Source: Ectobius pallidus (taxonomy: Eukaryota; Arthropoda; Insecta; Blattodea; Ectobiidae). From it: 64,000 nucleotides of DNA. A program made the translations under genes and the position numbers. The notes under the pieces are model-generated. The model ran no database searches. It saw only the letters and a list, made by a program, of their open reading frames with translations, and was not told the DNA's origin. Shown piece by piece: positions 35,501 to 49,540 of the stretch. How positions within the stretch are numbered: position 1 is the stretch's first letter; each line of letters begins with the position of its first letter. Where the stretch lies: the NCBI GenBank assembly GCA_964059195.1, contig CAXKWD010000002.1, positions 165,856,559 through 165,920,558 on the forward strand, in the 5' to 3' direction.

Positions 35501-36110
35501 ACTGCTTTTGCATATAAACTTATGTTTCCTCGGAAACACAAGACATTTTTGAGATTATATTGTTAATGTAAAAACAATATTTTTTATTCTTGGAGATGAA
35601 AGTCGCGCAGGATTTTAGAAAAGTCGAAATAAAACCATTTTATCAGCCTAGTACATAAAAACTCCCAAGAGACGAACGTCATAACATTTCATTGCGAATA
35701 AAAGCGTGTACATCAACAATAAAAATGTACCGTAGTTTACGAGATAACGGCTGTCGAACCGTTGAAAACGCCTCGCACGAAAAAAGTCATATCGGCAAAG
35801 ATAACATCTTTTTCAATTCCGCACACTCACGGCATAAAAGAAACTTTCGGAAATAAAAATAAAATCGACGCTTACGAAAGTTGGCATGGCTGAGAATCCC
35901 GGGAAGGCCTGCAGCTTGTATAAAAGCGCAGGATTTTATAACAGTGTAAAAAAAAACAGTTTCAACTGCCTTTGGCATATAAACTTATGTTTCCTCGGAA
36001 ACACAAGACATTTTTGAGATTATATTGTTAATGTAAAAACAATATTTTTTATTCTTGGAGATGAAAATCGCGCAGGATTTTAGAAAAGTCGAAATAAAAC
36101 CATTTTATCA

Positions 36111-39100
36111 GCCCAGTACATAAAAACTCCCAAGAGACGAACGTCATAACATTTCATTGCGAATAAAAGCGTGTACATCAACAATAAAAATGTACCATAG
36201 TTTACGAGATAACGGCTGTCGAACCGTTGAAAACGACTCACACGAAAAAAGTCGTATCGGTAAAAATAACATCTTTTTCAAATACGCATACTCACAGCAT
36301 AAAAGAAACTTTCGGAAATAAAACTAAAATCGACGCTAACGGAAGTTGGCAGGGCTGAGAATCCCGGGAAGGCATGCAGCTTCTATTAAAGCACAGGATT
36401 GTATAAGAGTGGAAAAAGAACAGTTTCAACTGCTTTTGCATATAAACTTATGTTTCCTCGGAAACACAAGACATTTTTTAGATTATATTGTTAATGTAAA
36501 AACAATATTTTTTATTCTTGGAGATGAAAGTCGCGCAGGATTTTAGAAAAGTCGAAATAAAACCATTTTATCAGCCTAGTACATAAAAACTCCCAAGAGA
36601 CGAACGTCATAACATTTCATTGCGAATAAAACCGTGTACATCAACAATAAAAATGTACCGTAGTTTACGAGATAACGGCTGTCGAACCGTTGAAAACGCC
36701 TCGCATGAAAAAAGTCATATCGGCAAAAATAACATCTTTTACAATTCTGCACACTCACAGCATAAAAGAAACTTTCGGAAATGAAAATAAAATCGACGCT
36801 TACGGAAGTTGGTAGGGCTGAGAATCCCGGGAAGGCATGCAGCTTCTATAAAAGCGGAGGATTGTATAAAAGTGGATAAAAAAAGTTTCAACTGCCTTTG
36901 GCATATAAACTTATGTTTCCTCGGAAACACAAGACATTTTTGAGATTATATTATTAATGTAAAAACAATATTTTTTATTCTTGGAGATGAAAATCGCGCA
37001 GGATTTTAGAAAAGTCGAAATAAAACCATTTTATCAGCCTAGTACATAAAAACTCCCAAGAGACGAACGTCATAGCATTTCATTGCGAATAAAAGCGTGT
37101 ACATCAACAATAAAAATGTACCATAGTTTACGAGATAACGGCTGTCGAACCGTTGAAAACGACTCACACGAAAAAAGTCATATCGGCAAAAATAACATCT
37201 TTTATAATTCCGCATACTCACAGCATAAATGAAACTTTCGGAAATAAAAATAAAATCGACGCTAACGGAAGTTGGCAGGGCTGAGAATCCCGGGAAGGCA
37301 TGCAGCTTCTATTAAAGCACAGGATTGTATAAGAGTGGAAAAAGATTAGTTTCAACTGCTTTTGCATATAAACTTATGTTTCCTCGGAAACACAAGACAT
37401 TTTTGACATTATATTGTTAATATAAAATCAATATTTTTTATTCTTGGAGATGAAAGTCGCGCAGGATTTTAGAAAAGTCGATATAAAACCATTTTATCAG
37501 CCTAGTACATAAAAACTCCCAAGAGACGAACGTCAGAACATTTCATTGCGAATAAAAGCGTGTACATCAACAATAAAAATGTACCATAGTTTACGAGATA
37601 ACGGCTGTCGAACCGTTGAAAACGACTCACACGAAAAAAGTCGTATCGGTAAAAATAACATATTTTTCAAATCCGCATACTCACAGCATAAAAGAAACTT
37701 TCGGAAATAAAACTAAAATCGACGCTAACGGAAGTTGGCAGGGCTGAGAATCCTGGGAAGGCATGCAGCTTCTATTAAAGCACAGGATTGTATAAGAGTG
37801 GAAAAAGAACAGTTTCAACTGCTTTTGCATATAAACTTATGTTTCCTCGGAAACACAAGACATTTTTGAGATTATATTGTTAATGTAAAAATAATATTTT
37901 TTATTCTTGGAGATGTAAGTCGCGCAGGATTTTAGAAAAGTCGAAATAAAACCATTTTATCAGCCTAGTACATAAAAACTCCCAAGAGACGAACGTCATA
38001 ACATTTCATTGCGAATAAAACCGTGTACATCAACAATAAAAATGTACCGTAGTTTACGAGATAACGGCTGTCGAACCGTTGAAAACGCCTCGCACGAAAA
38101 AAGTTACATCGGCAAAAATAACATCTTTTACATTTCCGCACACTCACAGCATAAAAAAACTTTCGGAAATAAAAATAAAATCGACGCTAATGGAAGTTGG
38201 CAGGCTGAGAATCCCGGGAAGGCATGCAGCTTCTATTAAAGCGCAGGATTGTATACGATTGGAAAAAGAACAGTTTCAACTGCTTTTGCATATAAACTTA
38301 TGTTTCCTCGGAAACACAAGACATTTTTGAGATTATATTGTTTATGTAAAAACAATATTTTTTATTCTTGGAGATGAAAGTCGCGCAGGATTTTAGAAAA
38401 GTCGATATAAAACCATTTTATCAGCCTAGTACATAAAAACTCCCAAAAGACGAACGTCAAAACATTTCATTGCGAATAAAAGCGTGTACATCAACAATAA
38501 AAATGTACCATAGTTTACGAGATAACGGCTGTCGAACCGTTGAAAACGACTCACACGAAAAATGTCATATCGGTAAAAATAACATCTTTTTGAAATCCGC
38601 ATACTCACAGCATAAAATATACTTTCGGAAATAAAACTAAAATCGACGCTAACGGAAGTTGGCAGGGCTGAGAATCCCGGGAAGGCATGCAGCTTCTATT
38701 AAAGCGCAGGATTGTATAAGAGTGGAAAAAGAACAGTTTCAACTGCTTTTGCATATAAACTTATGTTTCCTCGGAAACACAAGACATTTTTGAGATTATA
38801 TTGTTAATGTAAAAACAATATTTTTTATTCTTGGAGATGAAAATCGCTCAGGATTTTAGAAAAGTCGAAATGAAACCATTTTATCAGCCCAGTACATAAA
38901 AACTCCCAAGAGACGAACGTCATAACATTTCATTGCGAATAAAAGCGTGTACATCAACAATAAAAATGTACCATAGTTTACGAGATAACGGCTGTCGAAC
39001 CGTTGAAAACGACTCAAACGAAAAAAGTCATATCGGCAAAAATAACATCTTTTATAATTCCGCATACTCACAGCATAAATGAAACTTTCGGAAATAAAAA

Positions 39101-40739
39101 TAAAATCGACGCTAACGGAAGTTGGCAGGGCTGAGAATCCCGGGAAGGCATGCAGCTTCTATTAAAGAACAGGATTGTATAAGAGTGGAAAAAGAACAGT
39201 TTCAACTGCTTTTGCATATAAACTTATGTTTCCTCGGAAACACAAGACATTTTTGAGATTATATTGTTAATGTAAAATCAATATTTTTTATTCTTGGAGA
39301 TGAAAGTCGCGCAGGATTTTAGAAAAGTCGATATAAAACCATTTTATCAGCCTAGTACATAAAAACTCCCAAGAGACGAACGTCAAAACATTTCATTGCG
39401 AATAAAAGCGTGTACATCAACAATAAAAATGTACCATAGTTTACGAGATAACGGCTGTCGAACCGTTGAAAACGACTCACACGAAAAAAGTCGTATCGGT
39501 AAAAATAACATCTTTTTCAAATCCGCATACTCACAGCATAAAAGAAACTTTCGGAAATAAAACTAAAATCGACGCTAACGGAAGTTGGCAGGGCTGAGAA
39601 TCCCGGGAAGGCATGCAGGTTCTATTAAAGCACAGGATTGTATAAGAGTGGAAAAAGAACAGTTTCAACTGCTTTTGCATATAAACTTATGTTTCCTCGG
39701 AAACAAAAGACATTTTTGAGATTATATTGTTAATGTAAAAACAATATTTTTTATTCTTGGAGATGAAAGTCGCGCAGGATTTTAGAAAAGTCGAAATAAA
39801 ACCATTTTATCAGCCTAGTACATAAAAACTCCCAAGAGACGAACGTCATAACATTTCATTGCGAATAAAAGCGTGTACATCAACAATAAAAATGTACCGT
39901 AGTTTACGAGATAACGGCTGTCGAACCGTTGAAAACGCCTCGCACGAAAAAAGTCATATCGGCAAAGATAACATCTTTTTCAATTCCGCACACTCACGGC
40001 ATAAAAGAAACTTTCGGAAATAAAAATAAAATCGACGCTTACGAAAGTTGGCATGGCTGAGAATCCCGGGAAGGCATGCAGCTTGTATAAAAGCGCAGGA
40101 TTTTATAACAGTGTAAAAAAAAACAGTTTCAACTGCCTTTGGCATATAAACTTGTTTCCTCGGAAACACAAGACATTTTTGAGATTATATTGTTAATGTA
40201 AAAACAATTTTTTTTAATTCTTGGAGATGAAAATCGCGCAGGATTTTACAAAAGTCGAAATAAAACCATTTTATCAGCCTAGTACATAAAAACTCCCAAG
40301 AGACGAACGTCATAACATTTCATTGCGAATAAAACCGTGTACATCAACAATAAAAATGTACCGTAGTTTACGAGATAACGGCTGTCGAACCGTTGAAAAC
40401 GCCTCGCACGAAAAAAGTTACATCGGCAAAAATAACATCTTTTACATTTCCGCACACTCACAGCATAAAAAAACTTTCGGAAATAAAAATAAAAATCGAC
40501 GCTTACGGAAGTTGGTAGGGCTGAGAATCCCGGGAAGGCATGCAGCTTCTATAAAAGCGGAGGATTGTATAAAAGTGGATAAAAAAAGTTTCAACTGCCT
40601 TTTGCATATAAACTTATGTTTCCTCGGAAACACAAGACATTTTTGAGATTATATTGTTAATGTAAAAACAATATTTTTTATTCTTGGAGATGAAAATCGC
40701 GCAGGATTTTAGAAAAGTCGAAATAAAACCATTTTATCA
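36111..40739. repeat. Ten-monomer higher-order repeat, unit 1 (4629 bp)
   Basis: First of three tandem near-identical blocks, measured from one GCCCAGTAC marker to the next. It is two bases shorter than unit 2; both differences are single-base changes in runs (one G near 38203, and one A in unit 2 near 43176). Confidence 0.85.
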
Positions 40740-43700
40740 GCCCAGTACATAAAAACTCCCAAGAGACGAACGTCATAACATTTCATTGCGAATAAAAGCG
40801 TGTACATCAACAATAAAAATGTACCATAGTTTACGAGATAACGGCTGTCGAACCGTTGAAAACGACTCACACGAAAAAAGTCGTATCGGTAAAAATAACA
40901 TCTTTTTCAAATACGCATACTCACAGCATAAAAGAAACTTTCGGAAATAAAACTAAAATCGACGCTAACGGAAGTTGGCAGGGCTGAGAATCCCGGGAAG
41001 GCATGCAGCTTCTATTAAAGCACAGAGTTGTATAAGAGTGGAAAAAGAACAGTTTCAACTGCTTTTGCATATAAACTTATGTTTCCTCGGAAACACAAGA
41101 CATTTTTGAGATTATATTGTTAATGTAAAAACAATATTTTTTATTCTTGGAGATGAAAGTCGCGCAGGATTTTAGAAAAGTCGAAATAAAACCATTTTAT
41201 CAGCCTAGTACATAAAAACTCCCAAGAGACGAACGTCATAACATTTCATTGCGAATAAAACCGTGTACATCAACAATAAAAATGTACCGTAGTTTACGAG
41301 ATAACGGCTGTCGAACCGTTGAAAACGCCTCGCATGAAAAAAGTCATATCGGCAAAAATAACATCTTTTACAATTCTGCACACTCACAGCATAAAAGAAA
41401 CTTTCGGAAATGAAAATAAAATCGACGCTTACGGAAGTTGGTAGGGCTGAGAATCCCGGGAAGGCATGCAGCTTCTATAAAAGCGGAGGATTGTATAAAA
41501 GTGGATAAAAAAAGTTTCAACTGCCTTTGGCATATAAACTTATGTTTCCTCGGAAACACAAGACATTTTTGAGATTATATTATTAATGTAAAAACAATAT
41601 TTTTTATTCTTGGAGATGAAAATCGCGCAGGATTTTAGAAAAGTCGAAATAAAACCATTTTATCAGCCTAGTACATAAAAACTCCCAAGAGACGAACGTC
41701 ATAGCATTTCATTGCGAATAAAAGCGTGTACATCAACAATAAAAATGTACCATAGTTTACGAGATAACGGCTGTCGAACCGTTGAAAACGACTCACACGA
41801 AAAAAGTCATATCGGCAAAAATAACATCTTTTATAATTCCGCATACTCACAGCATAAATGAAACTTTCGGAAATAAAAATAAAATCGACGCTAACGGAAG
41901 TTGGCAGGGCTGAGAATCCCGGGAAGGCATGCAGCTTCTATTAAAGCACAGGATTGTATAAGAGTGGAAAAAGATTAGTTTCAACTGCTTTTGCATATAA
42001 ACTTATGTTTCCTCGGAAACACAAGACATTTTTGACATTATATTGTTAATGTAAAATCAATATTTTTTATTCTTGGAGATGAAAGTCGCGCAGGATTTTA
42101 GAAAAGTCGATATAAAACCATTTTATCAGCCTAGTACATAAAAACTCCCAAGAGACGAACGTCAGAACATTTCATTGCGAATAAAAGCGTGTACATCAAC
42201 AATAAAAATGTACCATAGTTTACGAGATAACGGCTGTCGAACCGTTGAAAACGACTCACACGAAAAAAGTCGTATCGGTAAAAATAACATATTTTTCAAA
42301 TCCGCATACTCACAGCATAAAAGAAACTTTCGGAAATAAAACTAAAATCGACGCTAACGGAAGTTGGCAGGGCTGAGAATCCTGGGAAGGCATGCAGCTT
42401 CTATTAAAGCACAGGATTGTATAAGAGTGGAAAAAGAACAGTTTCAACTGCTTTTGCATATAAACTTATGTTTCCTCGGAAACACAAGACATTTTTGAGA
42501 TTATATTGTTAATGTAAAAATAATATTTTTTATTCTTGGAGATGTAAGTCGCGCAGGATTTTAGAAAAGTCGAAATAAAACCATTTTATCAGCCTAGTAC
42601 ATAAAAACTCCCAAGAGACGAACGTCAGAACATTTCATTGCGAATAAAACCGTGTACATCAACAATAAAAATGTACCGTAGTTTACGAGATAACGGCTGT
42701 CGAACCGTTGAAAACGCCTCGCACGAAAAAAGTTACATCGGCAAAAATAACATCTTTTACATTTCCGCACACTCACAGCATAAAAAAACTTTCGGAAATA
42801 AAAATAAAATCGACGCTAATGGAAGTTGGCAGGGCTGAGAATCCCGGGAAGGCATGCAGCTTCTATTAAAGCGCAGGATTGTATACGATTGGAAAAAGAA
42901 CAGTTTCAACTGCTTTTGCATATAAACTTATGTTTCCTCGGAAACACAAGACATTTTTGAGATTATATTGTTTATGTAAAAACAATATTTTTTATTCTTG
43001 GAGATGAAAGTCGCGCAGGATTTTAGAAAAGTCGATATAAAACCATTTTATCAGCCTAGTACATAAAAACTCCCAAAAGACGATCGTCAAAACATTTCAT
43101 TGCGAATAAAAGCGTGTACATCAACAATAAAAATGTACCATAGTTTACGAGATAACGGCTGTCGAACCGTTGAAAAACAACTCACACGAAAAAAGTCATA
43201 TCGGTAAAAATAACATCTTTTTGAAATCCGCATACTCACAGCATAAAATATACTTTCGGAAATAAAACTAAAATCGACGCTAACGAAAGTTGGCAGGGCT
43301 GAGAATCCTGGGAAGGCATGCAGCTTCTATTAAAGCGCAGGATTGTATAAGAGTGGAAAAAGAACAGTTTCAACTGCTTTTGCATATAAACTTATGTTTC
43401 CTCGGAAACACAAGACATTTTTGAGATTATATTGTTAATGTAAAAACAATATTTTTTATTCTTGGAGATGAAAATCGCTCAGGATTTTAGAAAAGTCGAA
43501 ATGAAACCATTTTATCAGCCCAGTACATAAAAACTCCCAAGAGACGAACGTCATAACATTTCATTGCGAATAAAAGCGTGTACATCAACAATAAAAATGT
43601 ACCATAGTTTACGAGATAACGGCTGTCGAACCGTTGAAAACGACTCAAACGAAAAAAGTCATATCGGCAAAAATAACATCTTTTATAATTCCGCATACTC

Positions 43701-45370
43701 ACAGCATAAATGAAACTTTCGGAAATAAAAATAAAATCGACGCTAACGGAAGTTGGCAGGGCTGAGAATCCCGGGAAGGCATGCAGCTTCTATTAAAGCG
43801 CAGGTTTGTATACGATTGGAAAAATAACAGTTTCAACTGCTTTTGCATATAAACTTATGTTTCCTCGGAAACACAAGACATTTTTGACATTATATTGTTT
43901 ATGTAAAAACAATATTTTTTATTCTTGGAGATGAAAGTCGCGCAGGATTTTAGAAAAGTCGATATAAAACCATTTTATCAGGCTAGTACATAAAAACTCC
44001 CAAAAGACGATCGTCAAAACATTTCATTGCGAATAAAAGCGTGTACATCAACAATAAAAATGTACCATAGTTTACGAGATAACGGCTGTCGAACCGTTGA
44101 AAACGACTCACACGAAAAAAGAAATATCGGTAAAAATAAGATCTTTTTGAAATCCGCATACTCACAGCATAAAATAAACTTTCGGAAATAAAACTAAAAT
44201 CGACGCTAACGGAAGTTGGCAGGGCTGAGAATCCCGGGAAGGCATGCAGGTTCTATTAAGGCACAGGATTGTATAAGAGTGGAAAAAGAACAGTTTCAAC
44301 TGCTTTTGCATATAAACTTATGTTTCCTCGGAAACAAAAGACATTTTTGAGATTATATTGTTAATGTAAAAACAATATTTTTTATTCTTGGAGATGAAAG
44401 TCGCGCAGGATTTTAGAAAAGTCGAAATAAAACCATTTTATCAGCCTAGTACATAAAAACTCCCAAGAGACGAACGTCATAACATTTCATTGCGAATAAA
44501 AGCGTGTACATCAACAATAAAAATGTACCGTAGTTTACGAGATAACGGCTGTCGAACCGTTGAAAACGCCTCGCACGAAAAAAGTCATATCGGCAAAGAT
44601 AACATCTTTTTCAATTCCGCACACTCACGGCATAAAAGAAACTTTCGGAAATAAAAATAAAATCGACGCTTACGAAAGTTGGCATGGCTGAGAATCCCGG
44701 GAAGGCATGCAGCTTGTATAAAAGCGCAGGATTTTATAACAGTGTAAAAAAAAACAGTTTCAACTGCCTTTGGCATATAAACTTGTTTCCTCGGAAACAC
44801 AAGACATTTTTGAGATTATATTGTTAATGTAAAAACAATTTTTTTTAATTCTTGGAGATGAAAATCGCGCAGGATTTTACAAAAGTCGAAATAAAACCAT
44901 TTTATCAGCCTAGTACATAAAAACTCCCAAGAGACGAACGTCATAACATTTCATTGCGAATAAAACCGTGTACATCAACAATAAAAATGTACCGTAGTTT
45001 ACGAGATAACGGCTGTCGAACCGTTGAAAACGCCTCGCACGAAAAAAGTTACATCGGCAAAAATAACATCTTTTACATTTCCGCACACTCACAGCATAAA
45101 AAAACTTTCGGAAATAAAAATAAAAATCGACGCTTACGGAAGTTGGTAGGGCTGAGAATCCCGGGAAGGCATGCAGCTTCTATAAAAGCGGAGGATTGTA
45201 TAAAAGTGGATAAAAAAAGTTTCAACTGCCTTTTGCATATAAACTTATGTTTCCTCGGAAACACAAGACATTTTTGAGATTATATTGTTAATGTAAAAAC
45301 AATATTTTTTATTCTTGGAGATGAAAATCGCGCAGGATTTTAGAAAAGTCGAAATAAAACCATTTTATCA
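40740..45370. repeat. Ten-monomer higher-order repeat, unit 2 (4631 bp)
   Basis: Same order of monomer subtypes as 36111-40739. Rare variants are shared, such as the TTATTAATG form near 36950 and 41580 and GATGTAAGTCG near 37914 and 42541. Confidence 0.87.
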
Positions 45371-48300
45371 GCCCAGTACATAAAAACTCCCAAGAGACGA
45401 ACGTCATAACATTTCATTGCGAATAAAAGCGTGTACATCAACAATAAAAATGTACCATAGTTTACGAGATAACGGCTGTCGAACCGTTGAAAACGACTCA
45501 CACGAAAAAAGTCGTATCGGTAAAAATAACATCTTTTTCAAATACGCATACTCACAGCATAAAAGAAACTTTCGGAAATAAAACTAAAATCGACGCTAAC
45601 GGAAGTTGGCAGGGCTGAGAATCCCGGGAAGGCATGCAGCTTCTATTAAAGCACAGAGTTGTATAAGAGTGGAAAAAGAACAGTTTCAACTGCTTTTGCA
45701 TATAAACTTATGTTTCCTCGGAAACACAAGACATTTTTGAGATTATATTGTTAATGTAAAAACAATATTTTTTATTCTTGGAGATGAAAGTCGCGCAGGA
45801 TTTTAGAAAAGTCGAAATAAAACCATTTTATCAGCCTAGTACATAAAAACTCCCAAGAGACGAACGTCATAACATTTCATTGCGAATAAAACCGTGTACA
45901 TCAACAATAAAAATGTACCGTAGTTTACGAGATAACGGCTGTCGAACCGTTGAAAACGCCTCGCACGAAAAAAGTCATATCGGCAAAAATAACATCTTTT
46001 ATAATTCCGCATACTCACAGCATAAATGAAACTTTCGGAAATAAAAATAAAATCGACGCTAACGGAAGTTGGCAGGGCTGAGAATCCCGGGAAGGCATGC
46101 AGCTTCTATTAAAGCACAGGATTGTATAAGAGTGGAAAAAGATTAGTTTCAACTGCTTTTGCATATAAACTTATGTTTCCTCGGAAACACAAGACATTTT
46201 TGACATTATATTGTTAATGTAAAATCAATATTTTTTATTCTTGGAGATGAAAGTCGCGCAGGATTTTAGAAAAGTCGATATAAAACCATTTTATCAGCCT
46301 AGTACATAAAAACTCCCAAGAGACGAACGTCAGAACATTTCATTGCGAATAAAAGCGTGTACATCAACAATAAAAATGTACCATAGTTTACGAGATAACG
46401 GCTGTCGAACCGTTGAAAACGACTCACACGAAAAAAGTCGTATCGGTAAAAATAACATATTTTTCAAATCCGCATACTCACAGCATAAAAGAAACTTTCG
46501 GAAATAAAACTAAAATCGACGCTAACGGAAGTTGGCAGGGCTGAGAATCCTGGGAAGGCATGCAGCTTCTATTAAAGCACAGGATTGTATAAGAGTGGAA
46601 AAAGAACAGTTTCAACTGCTTTTGCATATAAACTTATGTTTCCTCGGAAACACAAGACATTTTTGAGATTATATTGTTAATGTAAAAATAATATTTTTTA
46701 TTCTTGGAGATGTAAGTCGCGCAGGATTTTAGAAAAGTCGAAATAAAACCATTTTATCAGCCTAGTACATAAAAACTCCCAAGAGACGAACGTCAGAACA
46801 TTTCATTGCGAATAAAACCGTGTACATCAACAATAAAAATGTACCGTAGTTTACGAGATAACGGCTGTCGAACCGTTGAAAACGCCTCGCACGAAAAAAG
46901 TTACATCGGCAAAAATAACATCTTTTACATTTCCGCACACTCACAGCATAAAAAAACTTTCGGAAATAAAAATAAAATCGACGCTAATGGAAGTTGGCAG
47001 GGCTGAGAATCCCGGGAAGGCATGCAGCTTCTATTAAAGCGCAGGATTGTATACGATTGGAAAAAGAACAGTTTCAACTGCTTTTGCATATAAACTTATG
47101 TTTCCTCGGAAACACAAGACATTTTTGAGATTATATTGTTTATGTAAAAACAATATTTTTTATTCTTGGAGATGAAAGTCGCGCAGGATTTTAGAAAAGT
47201 CGATATAAAACCATTTTATCAGCCTAGTACATAAAAACTCCCAAAAGACGATCGTCAAAACATTTCATTGCGAATAAAAGCGTGTACATCAACAATAAAA
47301 ATGTACCATAGTTTACGAGATAACGGCTGTCGAACCGTTGAAAAACAACTCACACGAAAAAAGTCATATCGGTAAAAATAACATCTTTTTGAAATCCGCA
47401 TACTCACAGCATAAAATATACTTTCGGAAATAAAACTAAAATCGACGCTAACGAAAGTTGGCAGGGCTGAGAATCCTGGGAAGGCATGCAGCTTCTATTA
47501 AAGCGCAGGATTGTATAAGAGTGGAAAAAGAACAGTTTCAACTGCTTTTGCATATAAACTTATGTTTCCTCGGAAACACAAGACATTTTTGAGATTATAT
47601 TGTTAATGTAAAAACAATATTTTTTATTCTTGGAGATGAAAATCGCTCAGGATTTTAGAAAAGTCGAAATGAAACCATTTTATCAGCCCAGTACATAAAA
47701 ACTCCCAAGAGACGAACGTCATAACATTTCATTGCGAATAAAAGCGTGTACATCAACAATAAAAATGTACCATAGTTTACGAGATAACGGCTGTCGAACC
47801 GTTGAAAACGACTCAAACGAAAAAAGTCATATCGGCAAAAATAACATCTTTTATAATTCCGCATACTCACAGCATAAATGAAACTTTCGGAAATAAAAAT
47901 AAAATCGACGCTAACGGAAGTTGGCAGGGCTGAGAATCCCGGGAAGGCATGCAGCTTCTATTAAAGCGCAGGTTTGTATACGATTGGAAAAATAACAGTT
48001 TCAACTGCTTTTGCATATAAACTTATGTTTCCTCGGAAACACAAGACATTTTTGACATTATATTGTTTATGTAAAAACAATATTTTTTATTCTTGGAGAT
48101 GAAAGTCGCGCAGGATTTTAGAAAAGTCGATATAAAACCATTTTATCAGGCTAGTACATAAAAACTCCCAAAAGACGATCGTCAAAACATTTCATTGCGA
48201 ATAAAAGCGTGTACATCAACAATAAAAATGTACCATAGTTTACGAGATAACGGCTGTCGAACCGTTGAAAACGACTCACACGAAAAAAGAAATATCGGTA

Positions 48301-49540
48301 AAAATAAGATCTTTTTGAAATCCGCATACTCACAGCATAAAATAAACTTTCGGAAATAAAACTAAAATCGACGCTAACGGAAGTTGGCAGGGCTGAGAAT
48401 CCCGGGAAGGCATGCAGGTTCTATTAAGGCACAGGATTGTATAAGAGTGGAAAAAGAACAGTTTCAACTGCTTTTGCATATAAACTTATGTTTCCTCGGA
48501 AACACAAGACATTTTTGAGATTATATTGTTTATGTAAAAACAATATTTTTTATTCTTGGAGATGAAAGTCGCGCAGGATTTTAGAAAAGTCGATATAAAA
48601 CCATTTTATCAGGCTAGTACATAAAAACTCCCAAAAGACGATCGTCAAAACATTTCATTGCGAATAAAAGCGTGTACATCAACAATAAAAATGTACCATA
48701 GTTTACGAGATAACGGCTGTCGAACCGTTGAAAACGCCTCGCACGAAAAAAGTCATATCGGCAAAGATAACATCTTTTTCAATTCCGCACACTCACGGCA
48801 TAAAAGAAACTTTCGGAAATAAAAATAAAATCGACGCTAATGGATGTTGGCAGGGCTGAGAATCCCGGGAAGGCATGCAGCTTCTATTAAAGCGCAGGAT
48901 TGTATACGATTGGAAAAAGAACAGTTTCAACTGCTTTTGCATATAAACTTATGTTTCCTCGGAAACACAAGACATTTTTGAGATTATATTGTTTATGTAA
49001 AAACAATATTTTTTATTCTTGGAGATGAAAGTCGCGCAGGATTTTAGAAAAGTCGATATAAAACCATTTTATCAGCCTAGTACATAAAAACTCCCAAAAG
49101 ACGATCGTCAAAACATTTCATTGCGAATAAAAGCGTGTACATCAACAATAAAAATGTACCATAGTTTACGAGATAACGGCTATCGAACCGTTGAAAACGA
49201 CTCAAACGAAAAAAGTCATATCGGCAAAAATAACATCTTTTATAATTCTGCATACTCACAGCATAAATGAAACTTTCGGAAATAAAAATAAAATCGACGC
49301 TAACGGAAGTTGGCAGGGCTGAGAATCCCGGGAAGGCATGCAGCTTCTATTAAAGAACAGGATTGTATAAGAGTGGAAAAAGAACAGTTTCAACTGCTTT
49401 TGCATATAAACTTATGTTTCCTCGGAAACACAAGACATTTTTGAGATTATATTGTTAATGTAAAATCAATATTTTTTATTCTTGGAGATGAAAGTCGCGC
49501 AGGATTTTAGAAAAGTCGATATAAAACCATTTTATCAGCC
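45371..49540. repeat. Ten-monomer higher-order repeat, unit 3, one monomer short
   Basis: Follows unit 2 with a shift of 4631 up to about 45970 and of 4168 after about 46001, so one monomer has been lost. Similarity continues to about 48500, after which further rearranged monomers follow; the right limit is approximate. Confidence 0.75.
45974..46001. other. Hybrid monomer junction (one monomer deleted)
   Basis: Left of this tract the monomer follows 41205-41360 (CCTCGCAC type). Right of it, it follows 41830 onward (TAATTCCGCATACTCACAGC type). The exchange lies in the shared stretch ATATCGGCAAAAATAACATC. Confidence 0.8.
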
